Positions 23,287 through 31,591 of a stretch of 64,000 nt of DNA are shown one piece after another. Each line of letters starts with the position of its first letter. The first letter of the stretch is position 1. The translations under genes and the position numbers were made by a program. This stretch comes from Microbacterium neungamense (GTDB taxonomy: Bacteria > Actinomycetota > Actinomycetes > Actinomycetales > Microbacteriaceae), in the NCBI RefSeq assembly GCF_024971095.1, contig NZ_CP069717.1, positions 1,922,001-1,986,000 of the forward strand. Reading direction: 5' to 3'. A model generated the notes under the pieces. The model was given only the letters and a program-made list of their open reading frames with translations, did not search any database and was not told where the DNA came from.

Positions 23287-24183
23287 GCCTTCGGGTGATC
23301 CTTGAGGCGTGTCGCGAGATGTCATCACGGACGAGGTCTGGGAGCTGATCCGGGACGTGTTCCCGCCGGTGAGGACACGGGGCCGTCCTCCGGTGGATCG
23401 GCGCACGGTGGTCGAGGCGACCGCGTGGCGGTTCCGCACGGGATCGGCGTGGCGAGACCTGCCCGACCGGTTCGGGAGCTGGAACACGATCTACAAGAAC
23501 TTCCGCCGGTGGGCGAGCGACGGCGTCTGGGAGGACCTGCTCACCCACGTGCAGAAGCGGGCGTCGCTTCAGGGTGAGATCGACTGGGTCGTGTCGGTGG
23601 ATTCCTCGATCGCGCGTGTCCATCAGCATGGCGCGACCTTGCCCCGGGTCACAGGGGGATCCGTCGAACTACAAGAAGTCCGGGCCAGAGCCTCCTGACC
23701 ACGCGATCGGCCGGTCACGGGGTGGTTTGACGACGAAGATCCATCTCGTCTGCGACGGGAAGGCCCGGGCGCTGGTGTTCGTCCTCACTGGCGGGCAGGT
23801 CGCAGACACGAGCATGTTCACCTGCGTACTCGACGAGATCCACATCCCCGGCCGAGGGCCCGCGCGCACGAGACCGGACCGGGTGCTCGCGGACAAGGGC
23901 TACCCGTCGAAGAAGAACCGGGCCTGGCTGCGCGAGCGCGGCGTCAAGGCCACGATCCCCGAACGCGACGACCAGATCGCGCACCGCCGCAAGCGGCCGG
24001 GCCGTCCGATCGACTTCGGCGATGAGCAACGGGAGCGCTACAAGGGCCGCAACGTCGTCGAGCGGTGCTTCAACTTCGTGAAGCAGTGGCGCGGACTCGC
24101 TTCCCGCTACGACAAGACCGCCCGGTCATACGCGGCAGGGATCTGCCTCTCCGCCGCCTTGCAATGGATTTAGCAACACGGCC
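23287..24183 (+). mobile_element. IS5-family insertion sequence, copy 2, left end missing
   Basis: Nearly identical to copy 1 (9613-10536), with a handful of substitutions, and in the same orientation. The right terminal repeat (TTTAGCAACACGGCC) is intact, but similarity begins only at GCCTTCGGGTGAT, so about 26 bp of the left end, with the whole left inverted repeat, are gone. The copy should therefore be unable to move by itself. Confidence 0.85.
23309..24173 (+). CDS. IS5-family transposase, copy 2, two frames joined by frameshift
   Basis: Same two-frame DDE transposase as at 9662: first frame 23309-23698, second to 24173, switching at the same G5 run. Differences are few, for example a Gln-to-Lys change in the CDGQARALVF segment and Leu-to-Ile near the C-terminus. 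Coding capacity is intact, so it could act in trans on copy 1 although its own element lacks a left end. Confidence 0.85.
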
Positions 24184-24218
24184 TAGTTCACCGCATCGAC
24201 CACCGGTAGGCTCGAGAC

Positions 24219-25244
24219 ATGCGCGTGCTTCTTACCGGCGGCGCCGGCTTCATCGGTGCTCACACCGCGATCGCACTTGCTGAGGCCGGGCACGAGCCAC
24301 TCATCATCGATGACCTCTCGAACGCCCACGCAGACGTCGTCGCGCGAGTCGAGTCGATCATCAGCCGGCCGGTGCCGTTCGAACAGGTTGATTGCAGGTC
24401 AGCGGCGGCGGTGCAAGCCTTCATCGAAGCTCACGCGCCCATTGACGCGGTCATCCACCTCGCGGGTCTCAAAGCCGTCGCGGAGTCGACGGCCGATCCG
24501 GTTCGCTACTACGACGTGAACATTAGCTCGGCGATCGCAGTGCTTAAGGCGATGGCCGCCACGGCGATTGACACGATGATCTTCTCGAGCTCCGCCACTG
24601 TCTACGGCTTCCCGGAGAAGTTGCCCGTCACCGAAGAGACCCCGACGTCCCTCGCGCTCGCTAATCCCTACGGCAAGACCAAGCGCATGATCGAAGAGAT
24701 CATTGCGGATGCTGCAGCCGCTCACGCCTCGCTCAGGGCTGTGAGTCTCCGCTACTTCAATCCCGTCGGAGCGCACCCATCCGGCCTGATCGGCGAGAGC
24801 CCTCGCCTCGCCCCTACAAATCTCATGCCTATTGTCGTCGATGCTGCGGCAGGACGTCGCGAAGCGGTGCAAGTCTTCGGGAGCGATTACGACACCGTCG
24901 ATGGTACGGGAGTTCGTGACTTTATCCATGTTCAAGATCTCGCCTGGGGGCACGTCAAGGCCCTAGAGACTGCGCGTCCCGGTTACGAGGTGTTCAATCT
25001 CGGCACGGGCGAGCCTGTAAGCGTTCTGCAGCTCATCCGCACGTTCGAGAAGGTTACGGGGGTGGAGGTACCCTACGTGTTCTGCGAACGACGGCCGGGA
25101 GACGTCGCGGTGTCGTACGCCGATCCGTCAAAGGCGGAACGCGTGATGGGCTGGAAGGCCCGGCTCGGGATTGCCGACGCATGCGCGGACGCTTGGAATT
25201 GGGAGCAGAAGCGCACCTCATCGAGCAAGTCGATGACCGCATAA
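24219..25244 (+). CDS. galE: UDP-glucose/UDP-N-acetylglucosamine 4-epimerase
   Basis: A 341-residue extended short-chain dehydrogenase. The NAD-binding motif LLTGGAGFIGAHTA opens the protein, the catalytic Ser lies in FSSSATVYGFPE, and the YxxxK pair is in NPYGKTKRM. GVRDFIHVQDLAWGH and the late RPGDVAVSYADPSKA are GalE-specific. It interconverts UDP-Glc/UDP-Gal and, in many actinobacterial members, UDP-GlcNAc/UDP-GalNAc. It would thus supply the GalNAc donor expected for the PelF-type polymer 7 kb away. The third codon positions are less GC-rich than in the core genes, suggesting transfer. It ends in a TAATG overlap with the acetyltransferase gene. Confidence 0.92.
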   Translation: MRVLLTGGAGFIGAHTAIALAEAGHEPLIIDDLSNAHADVVARVESIISRPVPFEQVDCRSAAAVQAFIEAHAPIDAVIHLAGLKAVAESTADPVRYYDVNISSAIAVLKAMAATAIDTMIFSSSATVYGFPEKLPVTEETPTSLALANPYGKTKRMIEEIIADAAAAHASLRAVSLRYFNPVGAHPSGLIGESPRLAPTNLMPIVVDAAAGRREAVQVFGSDYDTVDGTGVRDFIHVQDLAWGHVKALETARPGYEVFNLGTGEPVSVLQLIRTFEKVTGVEVPYVFCERRPGDVAVSYADPSKAERVMGWKARLGIADACADAWNWEQKRTSSSKSMTA

Positions 25245-25885
25245 TGCTCAATAATCTAAAGCACATCGCTCGCGCCCGACGGGCCGGAGCGATCGTAAGT
25301 TGGCGGTCGGTGACCCTCGACGATTCGAGACTTGCACTGCACGCCCGTGTTGCGCATCACGCCAGCCTGCGATCCTGCAGCGTTGGCACCTTCACATCGA
25401 TCGGGCGCTTCTCCAAGATCGCTTTTGCGGATCTGGGATCATTCGGCTCGGTCTCATGGGACGTCACCATCGGCGCGATCTCGCATCCGATGACACACCT
25501 CACCACCCATGCATTCCCCTACGTACCCGAACTGGGCATCTCGCGCGATCCCCGTAGCCAGCAGGTGGATCGCGTCGCCATCGGGCATGACGTTTGGATC
25601 GGCACGCAGGCGATTGTCATGCCCGGAGTCTCGATCGGTAATGGTGCGGTGATCGATACGGTCATCGTGTGTCCCGATGTCGAGCCCTACAGCGTGGTCG
25701 CGGGCGCACCCGCACGCAAGCTGCGGATGCGATTCAGCGACGACGTCATCGCTGACTTGGAGGAGCTCAGATGGTGGGAGCTACCGGTAGAAACCCTCCG
25801 CAGCAACATTGATGTTTTCCGCACGGACGACATCCGATCTGCGATCGAGCGGCTGCGCGCGGTAGCCCATTACCCAGTCCAGTAG
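25244..25885 (+). CDS. Hexapeptide-repeat (CatB/LbH-type) acyltransferase
   Basis: A 213-residue left-handed beta-helix acyltransferase, probably O-acetylating a sugar with acetyl-CoA. Hexapeptide turns run from VAHHASLRSCSVGTFTSIG to VEPYSVVAGAPARKLRMRF. The likely catalytic His is in GAISHPMTHLTTH, and IGHDVWIGTQAIVMPGVSIG is the classic coil. One coil is odd: where family members usually have an eight-residue AAGAVVTR-like turn, this one has the seven residues DTVIVCP. Those bases are an exact 24-bp duplicate of a site at 6953. The ATG at 25244 overlaps the galE stop. The gene is less GC-rich than the core. Confidence 0.82.
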   Translation: MLNNLKHIARARRAGAIVSWRSVTLDDSRLALHARVAHHASLRSCSVGTFTSIGRFSKIAFADLGSFGSVSWDVTIGAISHPMTHLTTHAFPYVPELGISRDPRSQQVDRVAIGHDVWIGTQAIVMPGVSIGNGAVIDTVIVCPDVEPYSVVAGAPARKLRMRFSDDVIADLEELRWWELPVETLRSNIDVFRTDDIRSAIERLRAVAHYPVQ

Positions 25886-25934
25886 TTCCACCTCGCGCGT
25901 TAACACCTGCCACGCACGTCGCTAAAGGGGCTCT

Positions 25935-26056
25935 TCACGAACGAGGGTGTAGCGCGGGTCTGAACCCTCCGGCTTCGAGCAGCGACCGAGCGATGTAGTG
26001 GGTGAGGTTGCGGAAGCCGAGGGCGGAGCCGCGGAGGTGTTCGAGCCGCCCGTTGA
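25935..26056 (-). pseudogene. ISL3-family transposase, C-terminal remnant
   Basis: The last 40 codons of an ISL3-type transposase, read leftward: NGRLEHLRGSALGFRNLTHY, then IARSLLEAGGFRPALHPRS and a TGA at 25935. GGGGCTCTTC just beyond the stop matches the expected ISL3 end sequence. The rest of the gene is missing; sequence abruptly changes at about 26056. Confidence 0.65.
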
Positions 26057-26070
26057 ATCTCCTATGTATG

Positions 26071-26250
26071 TCAAGCAGCCGCCGCAGGTGTGATCGTGGC
26101 GTTGAGTTGCCTGTAGATCTGACGGGCGAGGTAGCGCTTGAGCGAGCGGCGAATCTCGCGCGGGGTGCGCCCCTGGAGGATCAGCATCAGAGCCAGCTCC
26201 GTGCGATCGACACGCCCCGCCCCACGAACTGCGTCGGCGCTCCCCTGTGC
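26071..26250 (-). pseudogene. Transposase C-terminal remnant, IS110-like
   Basis: Read leftward, about 45 codons resemble the tail of a transposase (LILQGRTPREIRRSLKRYLA followed by RQIYRQLNA), ending at a TGA at 26071. The closest family I can suggest is IS110-like. It is cut by the IS3 element on the right and abuts the ISL3 remnant on the left, giving a stack of three broken or nested elements. Confidence 0.4.
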
Positions 26251-26321
26251 GTCAGGATGGGGTGAGACACCAGCACTGCTGACCTTCGCACTGCACGGGG
26301 CGAGAACGGACCAATACTGAG

Positions 26322-26726
26322 ATGACGATGACGGTTGCTGACGTCGGCACCGATGATGGGGCTATGGCTCCTCGTGCTGACCGGCCCAAGAGGCGGACGT
26401 TCACCGCCGAGTTCAAAGCGGCGATCCTGGCCGAGTACGACGCCGCGGACCGCTCTGGGCGTGGGGAGATCCTGCGCCGGGAGGGCCTGTACACCTCCCA
26501 CATCATCGAGTGGCGCAAGGCCGCGGCCGCCGGCTCGCTGTCCGGGCTGGGCAGCAAGCCGCGGGACCGGCGCGAGCGGGAGCTGCAGGCGCTACGGGCC
26601 CGGGCGGAGAAGGCCGAGGCCGAGCTGGCCAAGACCAGGGCGGCGCTGGACCTGATGGGAAAAGCACACGCGCTCTTGGAGACGCTCTCCGAGAGCGCGG
26701 ACAAGCCGCCGCGGTCGCCGCGGTGA
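26322..26726 (+). CDS. IS3-family transposase OrfA
   Basis: A 134-residue DNA-binding subunit. The helix-turn-helix KRRTFTAEFKAAILAEYDAA, then EGLYTSHIIEWRKAA, is followed by a leucine-zipper-like coiled coil (LQALRARAEKAEAELAKTRA). The ATG at 26322 is directly upstream of a second in-frame ATG at 26328. Its TGA overlaps the GTG of orfB, and GGGAAAAGC at 26657-26665 is a candidate -1 slippage site that would make the OrfAB fusion. Confidence 0.85.
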   Translation: MTMTVADVGTDDGAMAPRADRPKRRTFTAEFKAAILAEYDAADRSGRGEILRREGLYTSHIIEWRKAAAAGSLSGLGSKPRDRRERELQALRARAEKAEAELAKTRAALDLMGKAHALLETLSESADKPPRSPR

Positions 26727-27724
26727 TCAACCCGGCCGTCGACGGGCTGGCCGAGCACGTCGGCACCGCGGCTGCGTGCGCGCTGCTGGGTCGCTCCCGC
26801 GCCAGTCACTACCGGGCCAAGAACCCGCCACCGCCACGTCCACGGACACCGCGGCCGGCACCGGCGAACAAGCTGTCCGCCGCCGAGCGGGCCCACGTGC
26901 TGGCCGTGTTGACCAGCCAGCGGTTCGCGGACAAGTCGGTCGCCCAGGTCTGGGCCACGCTGCTGGACGAGGGCACCTACCTGTGCTCGATGTCCACGAT
27001 GCACCGGATCCTGCGCGAGCACGACATGGCCGGGGAACGGCGCCGGCAGGCGAGCCACCCGCCCCGGACCCGGCCCGAGCTCGTCGCGACGGCGCCGGGG
27101 CAGGTGTGGAGTTGGGACATCACAAAGCTCAAGGGGCCGGAGCGGGGCGTGTACTACGACCTGTACGTCGTGCTCGACATCTTCTCCAGGTTCGTCGTGG
27201 GCTGGACCATCGCGGCCCGCGAGGACGCCGAGATCGCCAAGAACCTGCTCGAGCACGCCATGGGCATCCATGGCGTGCCGGAGGCGATCCACGCCGACCG
27301 CGGGACCTCGATGACCTCCAAACCGGTCGCTCAGCTGCTCGTCGACCTCGGGGTGGCCAGGTCGCACTCCCGCCCGCACGTGTCGAACGACAACCCTTAC
27401 AGCGAGGCGGCGTTCAAGACGCTGAAGTACGCCCCGGTCTTCCCCGAGCGCTTCGGGTCCCTGGCCGACGCCGGCGCGTTCGCCGAGCAGTTCTTCGCCT
27501 ACTACAACCACGAGCACCGCCACTGCGGGATCGGGCTGCACACCCCCGCCAGCGTCCACTTCGGCACCGCCGGGCAGGTCCGCGCCCAGCGCCAGGCCAC
27601 CCTGGACGCGGCCTACGCCGCCCGTCCCGAGCGCTTCGGCCACCGCCGACCCCAGGCGCCCAAGCTGCCCGAGGCCGCCTGGATCAACCAGCCCTCACAG
27701 GAGGCCCTCATACAGACCGCCTGA
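26723..27724 (+). CDS. IS3-family transposase OrfB (DDE integrase core)
   Basis: A 333-residue integrase-core protein. The catalytic triad is visible: Asp in QVWSWDITKLKG, Asp in AIHADRGTSMTS and Glu in NPYSEAAFKTLKY. The N-terminal helix-turn-helix part includes ACALLGRSRASHYRAK, and FFAYYNHEHRHCGIGLHTP is the conserved C-terminal motif. The GTG at 26723 overlaps the OrfA stop, which allows translational coupling, but the frame is also open upstream for a frameshifted OrfAB fusion. The gene appears intact. Confidence 0.87.
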   Translation: MINPAVDGLAEHVGTAAACALLGRSRASHYRAKNPPPPRPRTPRPAPANKLSAAERAHVLAVLTSQRFADKSVAQVWATLLDEGTYLCSMSTMHRILREHDMAGERRRQASHPPRTRPELVATAPGQVWSWDITKLKGPERGVYYDLYVVLDIFSRFVVGWTIAAREDAEIAKNLLEHAMGIHGVPEAIHADRGTSMTSKPVAQLLVDLGVARSHSRPHVSNDNPYSEAAFKTLKYAPVFPERFGSLADAGAFAEQFFAYYNHEHRHCGIGLHTPASVHFGTAGQVRAQRQATLDAAYAARPERFGHRRPQAPKLPEAAWINQPSQEALIQTA

Positions 27725-27954
27725 CGGAATCTGTCTCACCCGCCTTGACACTTTCCGCTCCTCTCGAGATCGTCGACTGTCTCTCGTGAGGGGAACGCGT
27801 GCTCGAGGCCGTGCCGCCGAAGGAGCCTGAAGTGATCGGCCGTGGGATGACATCCCGCCTGCGCCCACCGCACCACGTCCCGGGCTACGCTCCCGACGGC
27901 ACGACCTGTCGCCCGCGCGATCTGCTGCGGATGAAGCGGATCAAGCCCACTTTC

Positions 27955-28685
27955 GGCTCTTCGGACATCCGGTGGGGTGAGGGTGGCCGGGCGGTGATTC
28001 GGCGGTAGGGGTCGAGGTCCCCGAGGATCAGAAGCGCTAACTCTCTGATTCCGACCGAGGACCTCGACGTGCTTCACCCTACTTCGGGGTGCGCTGACGC
28101 GCGCCCCGCCGACTGTCCGTGTGCCCGCTGCGACCTGCTTCTCGGCCTCGACGGTGTCCATGTCGAGCACGTCGAGCGTCGCGACGGACTTCTTGTGGTG
28201 ACCGTTTCGACTCCGGCGTCCCCGACGGGCTGCCCGGGGTGCGGCGTGCTCGTGACGAGCCGTGGTCGGCGCCTTCGGGTGCTGCATGACGTGCCGGGTG
28301 TGACGCGGGTGAGGGTGGTGTGGCGGCAGCGGATGTGGCGGTGCGGCGAGTCCGGCTGTCCGCGGAAGACGTTCGTGGAACAGGTCCCGTCGCTGGTCGC
28401 GCCGCGCGGGTCGATCACGAAGCGCGCCGTCGCGTGGGCGATCGGGCAGCTGCGTCGCGAGCACGCCACCATCCAAGGACTCGCCCGGCAGCTCGGGACG
28501 TCGTGGAAGACGGTGTGGCGGGCCGTCGAACCCGAACTGGTCAAGCTCGCGGCGGACGAGTCCCGGTTCGAGAATGTCACCAGCCTCGGCGTCGACGAGC
28601 ACGTCTGGCATCACGTCGACCCGCGCCGACGGGGGCCGAAGGAGCTGACCGGGATGGTCGACCTCACCCGCGACAGCCAAGGGAA
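27955..28685 (+). mobile_element. ISL3-family element, left part only
   Basis: The left end GGCTCTTCGGACATCC at 27955 matches ISL3-type ends and the short end-like sequence near 25927. It is followed by a 113-bp leader and the transposase N-terminus. The element stops near 28685, where similarity is lost. The 214 bp between the IS3 end and this element (27741-27954) hold no recognisable gene. Confidence 0.6.
28069..28685 (+). pseudogene. ISL3-family transposase, N-terminal fragment
   Basis: About 205 codons from a GTG start at 28069. The zinc-ribbon of ISL3 transposases is visible (CPGCGVLVTSRGRRLRVLHD, then MWRCGESGCPRKTF). It is followed by the helix-turn-helix LARQLGTSWKTVWRAV and the start of the catalytic core (VTSLGVDEHVWHHVDP, with the first Asp). 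After MVDLTRDSQGK homology ends; intact members continue for another 200 residues. The frame stays open by chance through the tRNA beyond, which is not coding. Confidence 0.75.
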
Positions 28686-28801
28686 GACGCTCCTCGCTGC
28701 CGAGCACGGCTGGAACGCCCGCACAGGCGGCGCAGGCCCCGACACCGCCCGCCACGCCACCCAGGCCGCCGCAGCACGCCACACAGGGCCGGAAACGCCG
28801 A

Positions 28802-28823
28802 AAGCCGCCCCGGGGGGCGGCTT
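28802..28823. terminator. GC-rich hairpin between the ISL3 remnant and tRNA-Ala
   Basis: AAGCCGCCC and GGGCGGCTT flank a short loop and form a strong stem. It lies 75 bp downstream of the leftward tRNA gene, so it most likely ends that transcript. The 28686-28897 stretch shows nothing else. Confidence 0.55.
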
Positions 28824-28897
28824 GGCGGAACTAAAACATCTCTGGAGTGAGGTACCGAACGGCATTTACGAAGATGCCGATTGCAGTAAGCCTCTTG

Positions 28898-28973
28898 TGG
28901 TGGACCCAGGGGGATTCGAACCCCCGACCTTCTCATTGCGAACGAGACGCGCTACCAACTGCGCCATGGGCCC
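28898..28973 (-). tRNA. tRNA-Ala (anticodon CGC)
   Basis: On the minus strand a full cloverleaf reads from GGGCCCATGGCGCAG at 28973. The acceptor pairs GGGCCCA with TGGGTCC, the anticodon stem is TCTCG/TGAGA with the loop TTCGCAA (anticodon CGC, Ala GCG), and the T arm holds GGTTCGAATCC. CCA is encoded at 28898-28900. Its 3' end faces the IS-rich accessory region, the typical edge of a genomic island. Confidence 0.93.
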
Positions 28974-28999
28974 GTGGACTCAGCTACATTACCATGCGC

Positions 29000-29878
29000 T
29001 CAGCCCGCCGCGCGTCGCGCCAGCAGCCGGCGGACGTGCGCCTCGATCTCGGCGTCGTCGACGAAGCCCATCCGCGCGTACGGCGAGTCGCCGGCATCCG
29101 TCGTCGCCGTCTCGGCGGCGGCCGGAAGACGAACGGGAGCCGGCGGCGCGAGCTCCTCCGCGCGGCGGCGCAGCTCTGCCAGCCGGGCCGCCTGACGGCG
29201 GTCCTCCTGCGCCTGCTGCTGCGCCCGCGCGGCCTGCGCGCGGGATCCGGCCACCGAGACCATGGGCTGCGGCAGCGGGCGCGGCGTCCACGATGCCGGT
29301 CCCTGGTCGTGCAGCGGGGGCGAGACGCGCGGAGCCGCGGCATCCGTCATCACCGGCGCGGCCGCGCGACGCGCGCTGCGGCGGGCGACCCGCGACATCT
29401 GCAGGAGCACGGCGACTCCCGCGACGAGCAGCACGGCTCCGATCGCGAGCAGCACCCACCCGCCGGAGACCGCGAACTGCCAGACGCCGAGACCGGCCAG
29501 CACCGCTCCGGCCAGGCCCGCGACGGTGGCGCTCAGGCGCACTCGCCGGCGCGCCCGCGCCTGCCGCACGAGCGGATCGCGACGCGTCGCCGCCAGCTCC
29601 TCGCGCAGGCGCTCCAGCTCGGCGTTCGCCTTCTCGGCCTGCACGCGCTTGGCGAGCCGCTGCTGCGCGAGCGCGGTGCGCATGTTCAACTCGAGGCGGA
29701 CCTCGGCGGGCGTCTCGCTCGTCTCCGCGAGCACCCGGAGCGCCTGGTTCAGCCGCACGGCGTTGCGCTCCGCGGCGTAGTACTGATGACGGCCGCGCCA
29801 GCTGGGCATCAGATAGAGAGCCCACAGCAGCACGGCGACGACGACGATCACGCCGCCACTCAGCACCGGCCCATCCAT
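29000..29878 (-). CDS. Membrane protein with cytoplasmic coiled coil (actinobacterial 'large exoprotein' type)
   Basis: A 292-residue protein. One membrane segment lies at the N-terminus (residues 8-26, GGVIVVVAVLLWALYLMPSW). It is followed by a charged helical region (about 50-110, ERLREELAATRRD), two further hydrophobic segments (about 118-160), and a long Ala/Arg/Gln-rich tail ending in VRRLLARRAAG. The ATG at 29878 is chosen because the membrane segment follows immediately; the open frame continues upstream through Arg-rich codons. Proteins of this layout are common beside galU in Microbacteriaceae, but their role is unknown. Confidence 0.75.
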   Translation of the reverse strand: MDGPVLSGGVIVVVAVLLWALYLMPSWRGRHQYYAAERNAVRLNQALRVLAETSETPAEVRLELNMRTALAQQRLAKRVQAEKANAELERLREELAATRRDPLVRQARARRRVRLSATVAGLAGAVLAGLGVWQFAVSGGWVLLAIGAVLLVAGVAVLLQMSRVARRSARRAAAPVMTDAAAPRVSPPLHDQGPASWTPRPLPQPMVSVAGSRAQAARAQQQAQEDRRQAARLAELRRRAEELAPPAPVRLPAAAETATTDAGDSPYARMGFVDDAEIEAHVRRLLARRAAG

Positions 29879-29989
29879 GTCCCCCACGGTAGGCGACGAC
29901 GGGCGGACGCGCCCGGCACGGCGGGCGCGTGTCGTGGCGTGCACCGGCGTGTCGCCGCGACCAGCGGAACCCGCACGGGCTGTGGACGC

Positions 29990-30625
29990 TCAGCCGGGCA
30001 GCCGGTCGCCCGGCGGGATGCTCGCGGCGTCCTCCGGCGCCATCCCCTCCAGCCAGCGCTGCAGCACCCCGTCGGGCACCTCCTCGCGGATGAGCGCGAA
30101 GGCGTAGTGGTCGCGCCAGTCGCCGTCGATGTGGATGTAGCGGCGGCGCAGTCCCTCGTAGCGGAAGCCGAGCTTCTGCACCACCCGCAGGCTGGCGCTG
30201 TTCTCCGGGCGGATGCAGATCTCGATCCGGTGCAGCCCGTACTGGGTGAAGCTGGCGTCGGTGGCGAGCGCGACGGCCGTCGGGGTGATGCCCCGGCCGG
30301 CGAACCGCTCGCTCACCCAGTACCCGATCGTGGCGGAGCACAGCGAGCCGCGGGCCACGCCCCAGATGTTGAGCTGGCCGGCGATCTCGCCGTCGTACTC
30401 CATCACGAACGGGTACCCGCCTCCGTCGCGGTGCTGCTGCAGCAGGCGGCGGATGCTGAGACGCATGTCGAAGGACGTGGCCGCGCCCGGCAGCGTGGCC
30501 TCCCAGGGCTGCAGCCAGCGGCGGTTGGTCAGCAGCTCGTTCTGCAGCGGCCTCGCGTCGCGGGCGCGGACGAGGCGGAGCGCCACCGGCCCGTGCTGCA
30601 GCGGGGCCAGCGCATCGAGCTGCAT
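29990..30625 (-). CDS. rimJ: RimJ-like GNAT N-acetyltransferase
   Basis: A 211-residue acetyltransferase of the ribosomal-protein alanine acetyltransferase type. VALRLVRARDARPLQNELL opens the fold. The acetyl-CoA site is ATIGYWVSERFAGRGITPTA, followed by GLHRIEICIRPENSASLRVV and KLGFRYEGLRRRYIHIDGDW as the C-terminal signature. RimJ-type enzymes acetylate protein N-termini, so a protein target is likely, though small-molecule targets cannot be excluded. It lies 19 bp after galU on the same strand and is probably co-transcribed with it. Confidence 0.87.
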   Translation of the reverse strand: MQLDALAPLQHGPVALRLVRARDARPLQNELLTNRRWLQPWEATLPGAATSFDMRLSIRRLLQQHRDGGGYPFVMEYDGEIAGQLNIWGVARGSLCSATIGYWVSERFAGRGITPTAVALATDASFTQYGLHRIEICIRPENSASLRVVQKLGFRYEGLRRRYIHIDGDWRDHYAFALIREEVPDGVLQRWLEGMAPEDAASIPPGDRLPG

Positions 30626-30644
30626 GACCTGACCGCCCTCCCGT

Positions 30645-31532
30645 TCAGAGACGTTCCGCGAACTCCTTCAGCCACGGACGAAGGTCCGCGCCGAGGTCGT
30701 CCCGGTCGGCGGCGAGCTGCACGATCGCCTTGATGTAGTCGACCCGGTCGCCGGTGTCGTAGCGGCGTCCGCGGAACACCACGCCGACGACGCCCGGCCC
30801 GCCCTCGGCGGTGGCGAGCTCCTGCAGGGCGTCGGTGAGCTGGATCTCCCCGCCCTTGCCGGGCTCGGTCCGCTCCAGGATCTCGAACACGCTGGCGGGC
30901 AGCACGTACCGGCCGATGACGGCGAGGTTGGACGGCGCGTCCTCCCGCGCGGGCTTCTCGACCAGGTCGGTGACGCGGACGACGTCGGCGTCGTCGGTGG
31001 TCTCCACCGCGGCGGCGCCGTACATGTGGATCATCGAGGGTTCGACCTCCATCAGGGCGATGACGGCGGCGCCGGTGCGCTCGTGCTCCTCGATCATCTT
31101 CGTCAGCAGCGGGTCGCGCTCGTCGATGAGGTCGTCGCCCAGCAGCACGGCGAAGGAGCTGTCGCCGACGTGGGTGCGGGCGCGCAGCACGGCGTGGCCG
31201 AGCCCCTTCGGCTCGCCCTGGCGGACGAAGTGGATGTCGGCGAGGTCGCTCGACTTCATCACCCGCTCCAGGCGGCCGGTGTCGCCTTTCTCCATCAGCT
31301 TGACCTCGAGCTCGGGCACGGAGTCGAAGTGGTTCGAGATGGCGTTCTTGTTGCGGCCGATGATCACCAGGATGTCGTCGATCCCGGCGGAGGCCGCCTC
31401 TTCGACGACGTACTGGATCGCCGGCTTGTCGACGACGGGCAGCATCTCCTTCGGCATCGCCTTCGTCGCCGGGAGGAACCGGGTCCCCAGTCCCGCCGCG
31501 GGGATGACCGCCTTCATTCTCTTCTTCGCCAT
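30645..31532 (-). CDS. galU: UTP-glucose-1-phosphate uridylyltransferase
   Basis: A 295-residue nucleotidyltransferase making UDP-glucose from UTP and glucose 1-phosphate. The pyrophosphorylase motif PAAGLGTRFLPATKAMPKEM opens the protein, with the catalytic Lys in PVVDKPAIQY following. FAVLLGDDLID contains the metal-binding Asp, and VTDLVEKPARED and GKGGEIQLTDALQ are GalU-specific. The ATG at 31532 starts MAKKRMKAVIPAAG; the upstream extension is low-complexity. The gene is divergent from the cyclo-ligase gene over 59 bp. It supplies UDP-glucose for cell envelope and exopolysaccharide precursors. Confidence 0.95.
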   Translation of the reverse strand: MAKKRMKAVIPAAGLGTRFLPATKAMPKEMLPVVDKPAIQYVVEEAASAGIDDILVIIGRNKNAISNHFDSVPELEVKLMEKGDTGRLERVMKSSDLADIHFVRQGEPKGLGHAVLRARTHVGDSSFAVLLGDDLIDERDPLLTKMIEEHERTGAAVIALMEVEPSMIHMYGAAAVETTDDADVVRVTDLVEKPAREDAPSNLAVIGRYVLPASVFEILERTEPGKGGEIQLTDALQELATAEGGPGVVGVVFRGRRYDTGDRVDYIKAIVQLAADRDDLGADLRPWLKEFAERL

Positions 31533-31591
31533 GCCCGTCAGCTTACCGGTGGCCCGCTCGGCGCCCGCCCCGCGCCGCGTATGATCGGAGG

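Larger units (their letters stand above)
26261..27740 (+). mobile_element. IS3-family insertion sequence
   Basis: About 1.48 kb. The ends GGTGAGACA (26261) and TGTCTCACC (27732) are inverted repeats and match the TG...CA type of IS3 elements. It holds the expected overlapping orfA and orfB. No target duplication is visible at the flanks, so later rearrangement is possible. Confidence 0.82.

Noticed and set aside
27741..27954. Minus-strand frame with VRWAQAGCHPTADHFRLL-like sequence
   Set aside because: It looks somewhat protein-like, but has no start, no recognisable family and is bounded by two IS ends, so it is not supported as a gene.
28069..29892. A 607-codon frame starting with the ISL3 transposase and running through tRNA-Ala
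   Set aside because: Only the first 205 codons match a transposase. The rest crosses a terminator, a tRNA gene and the antisense of a membrane-protein gene.
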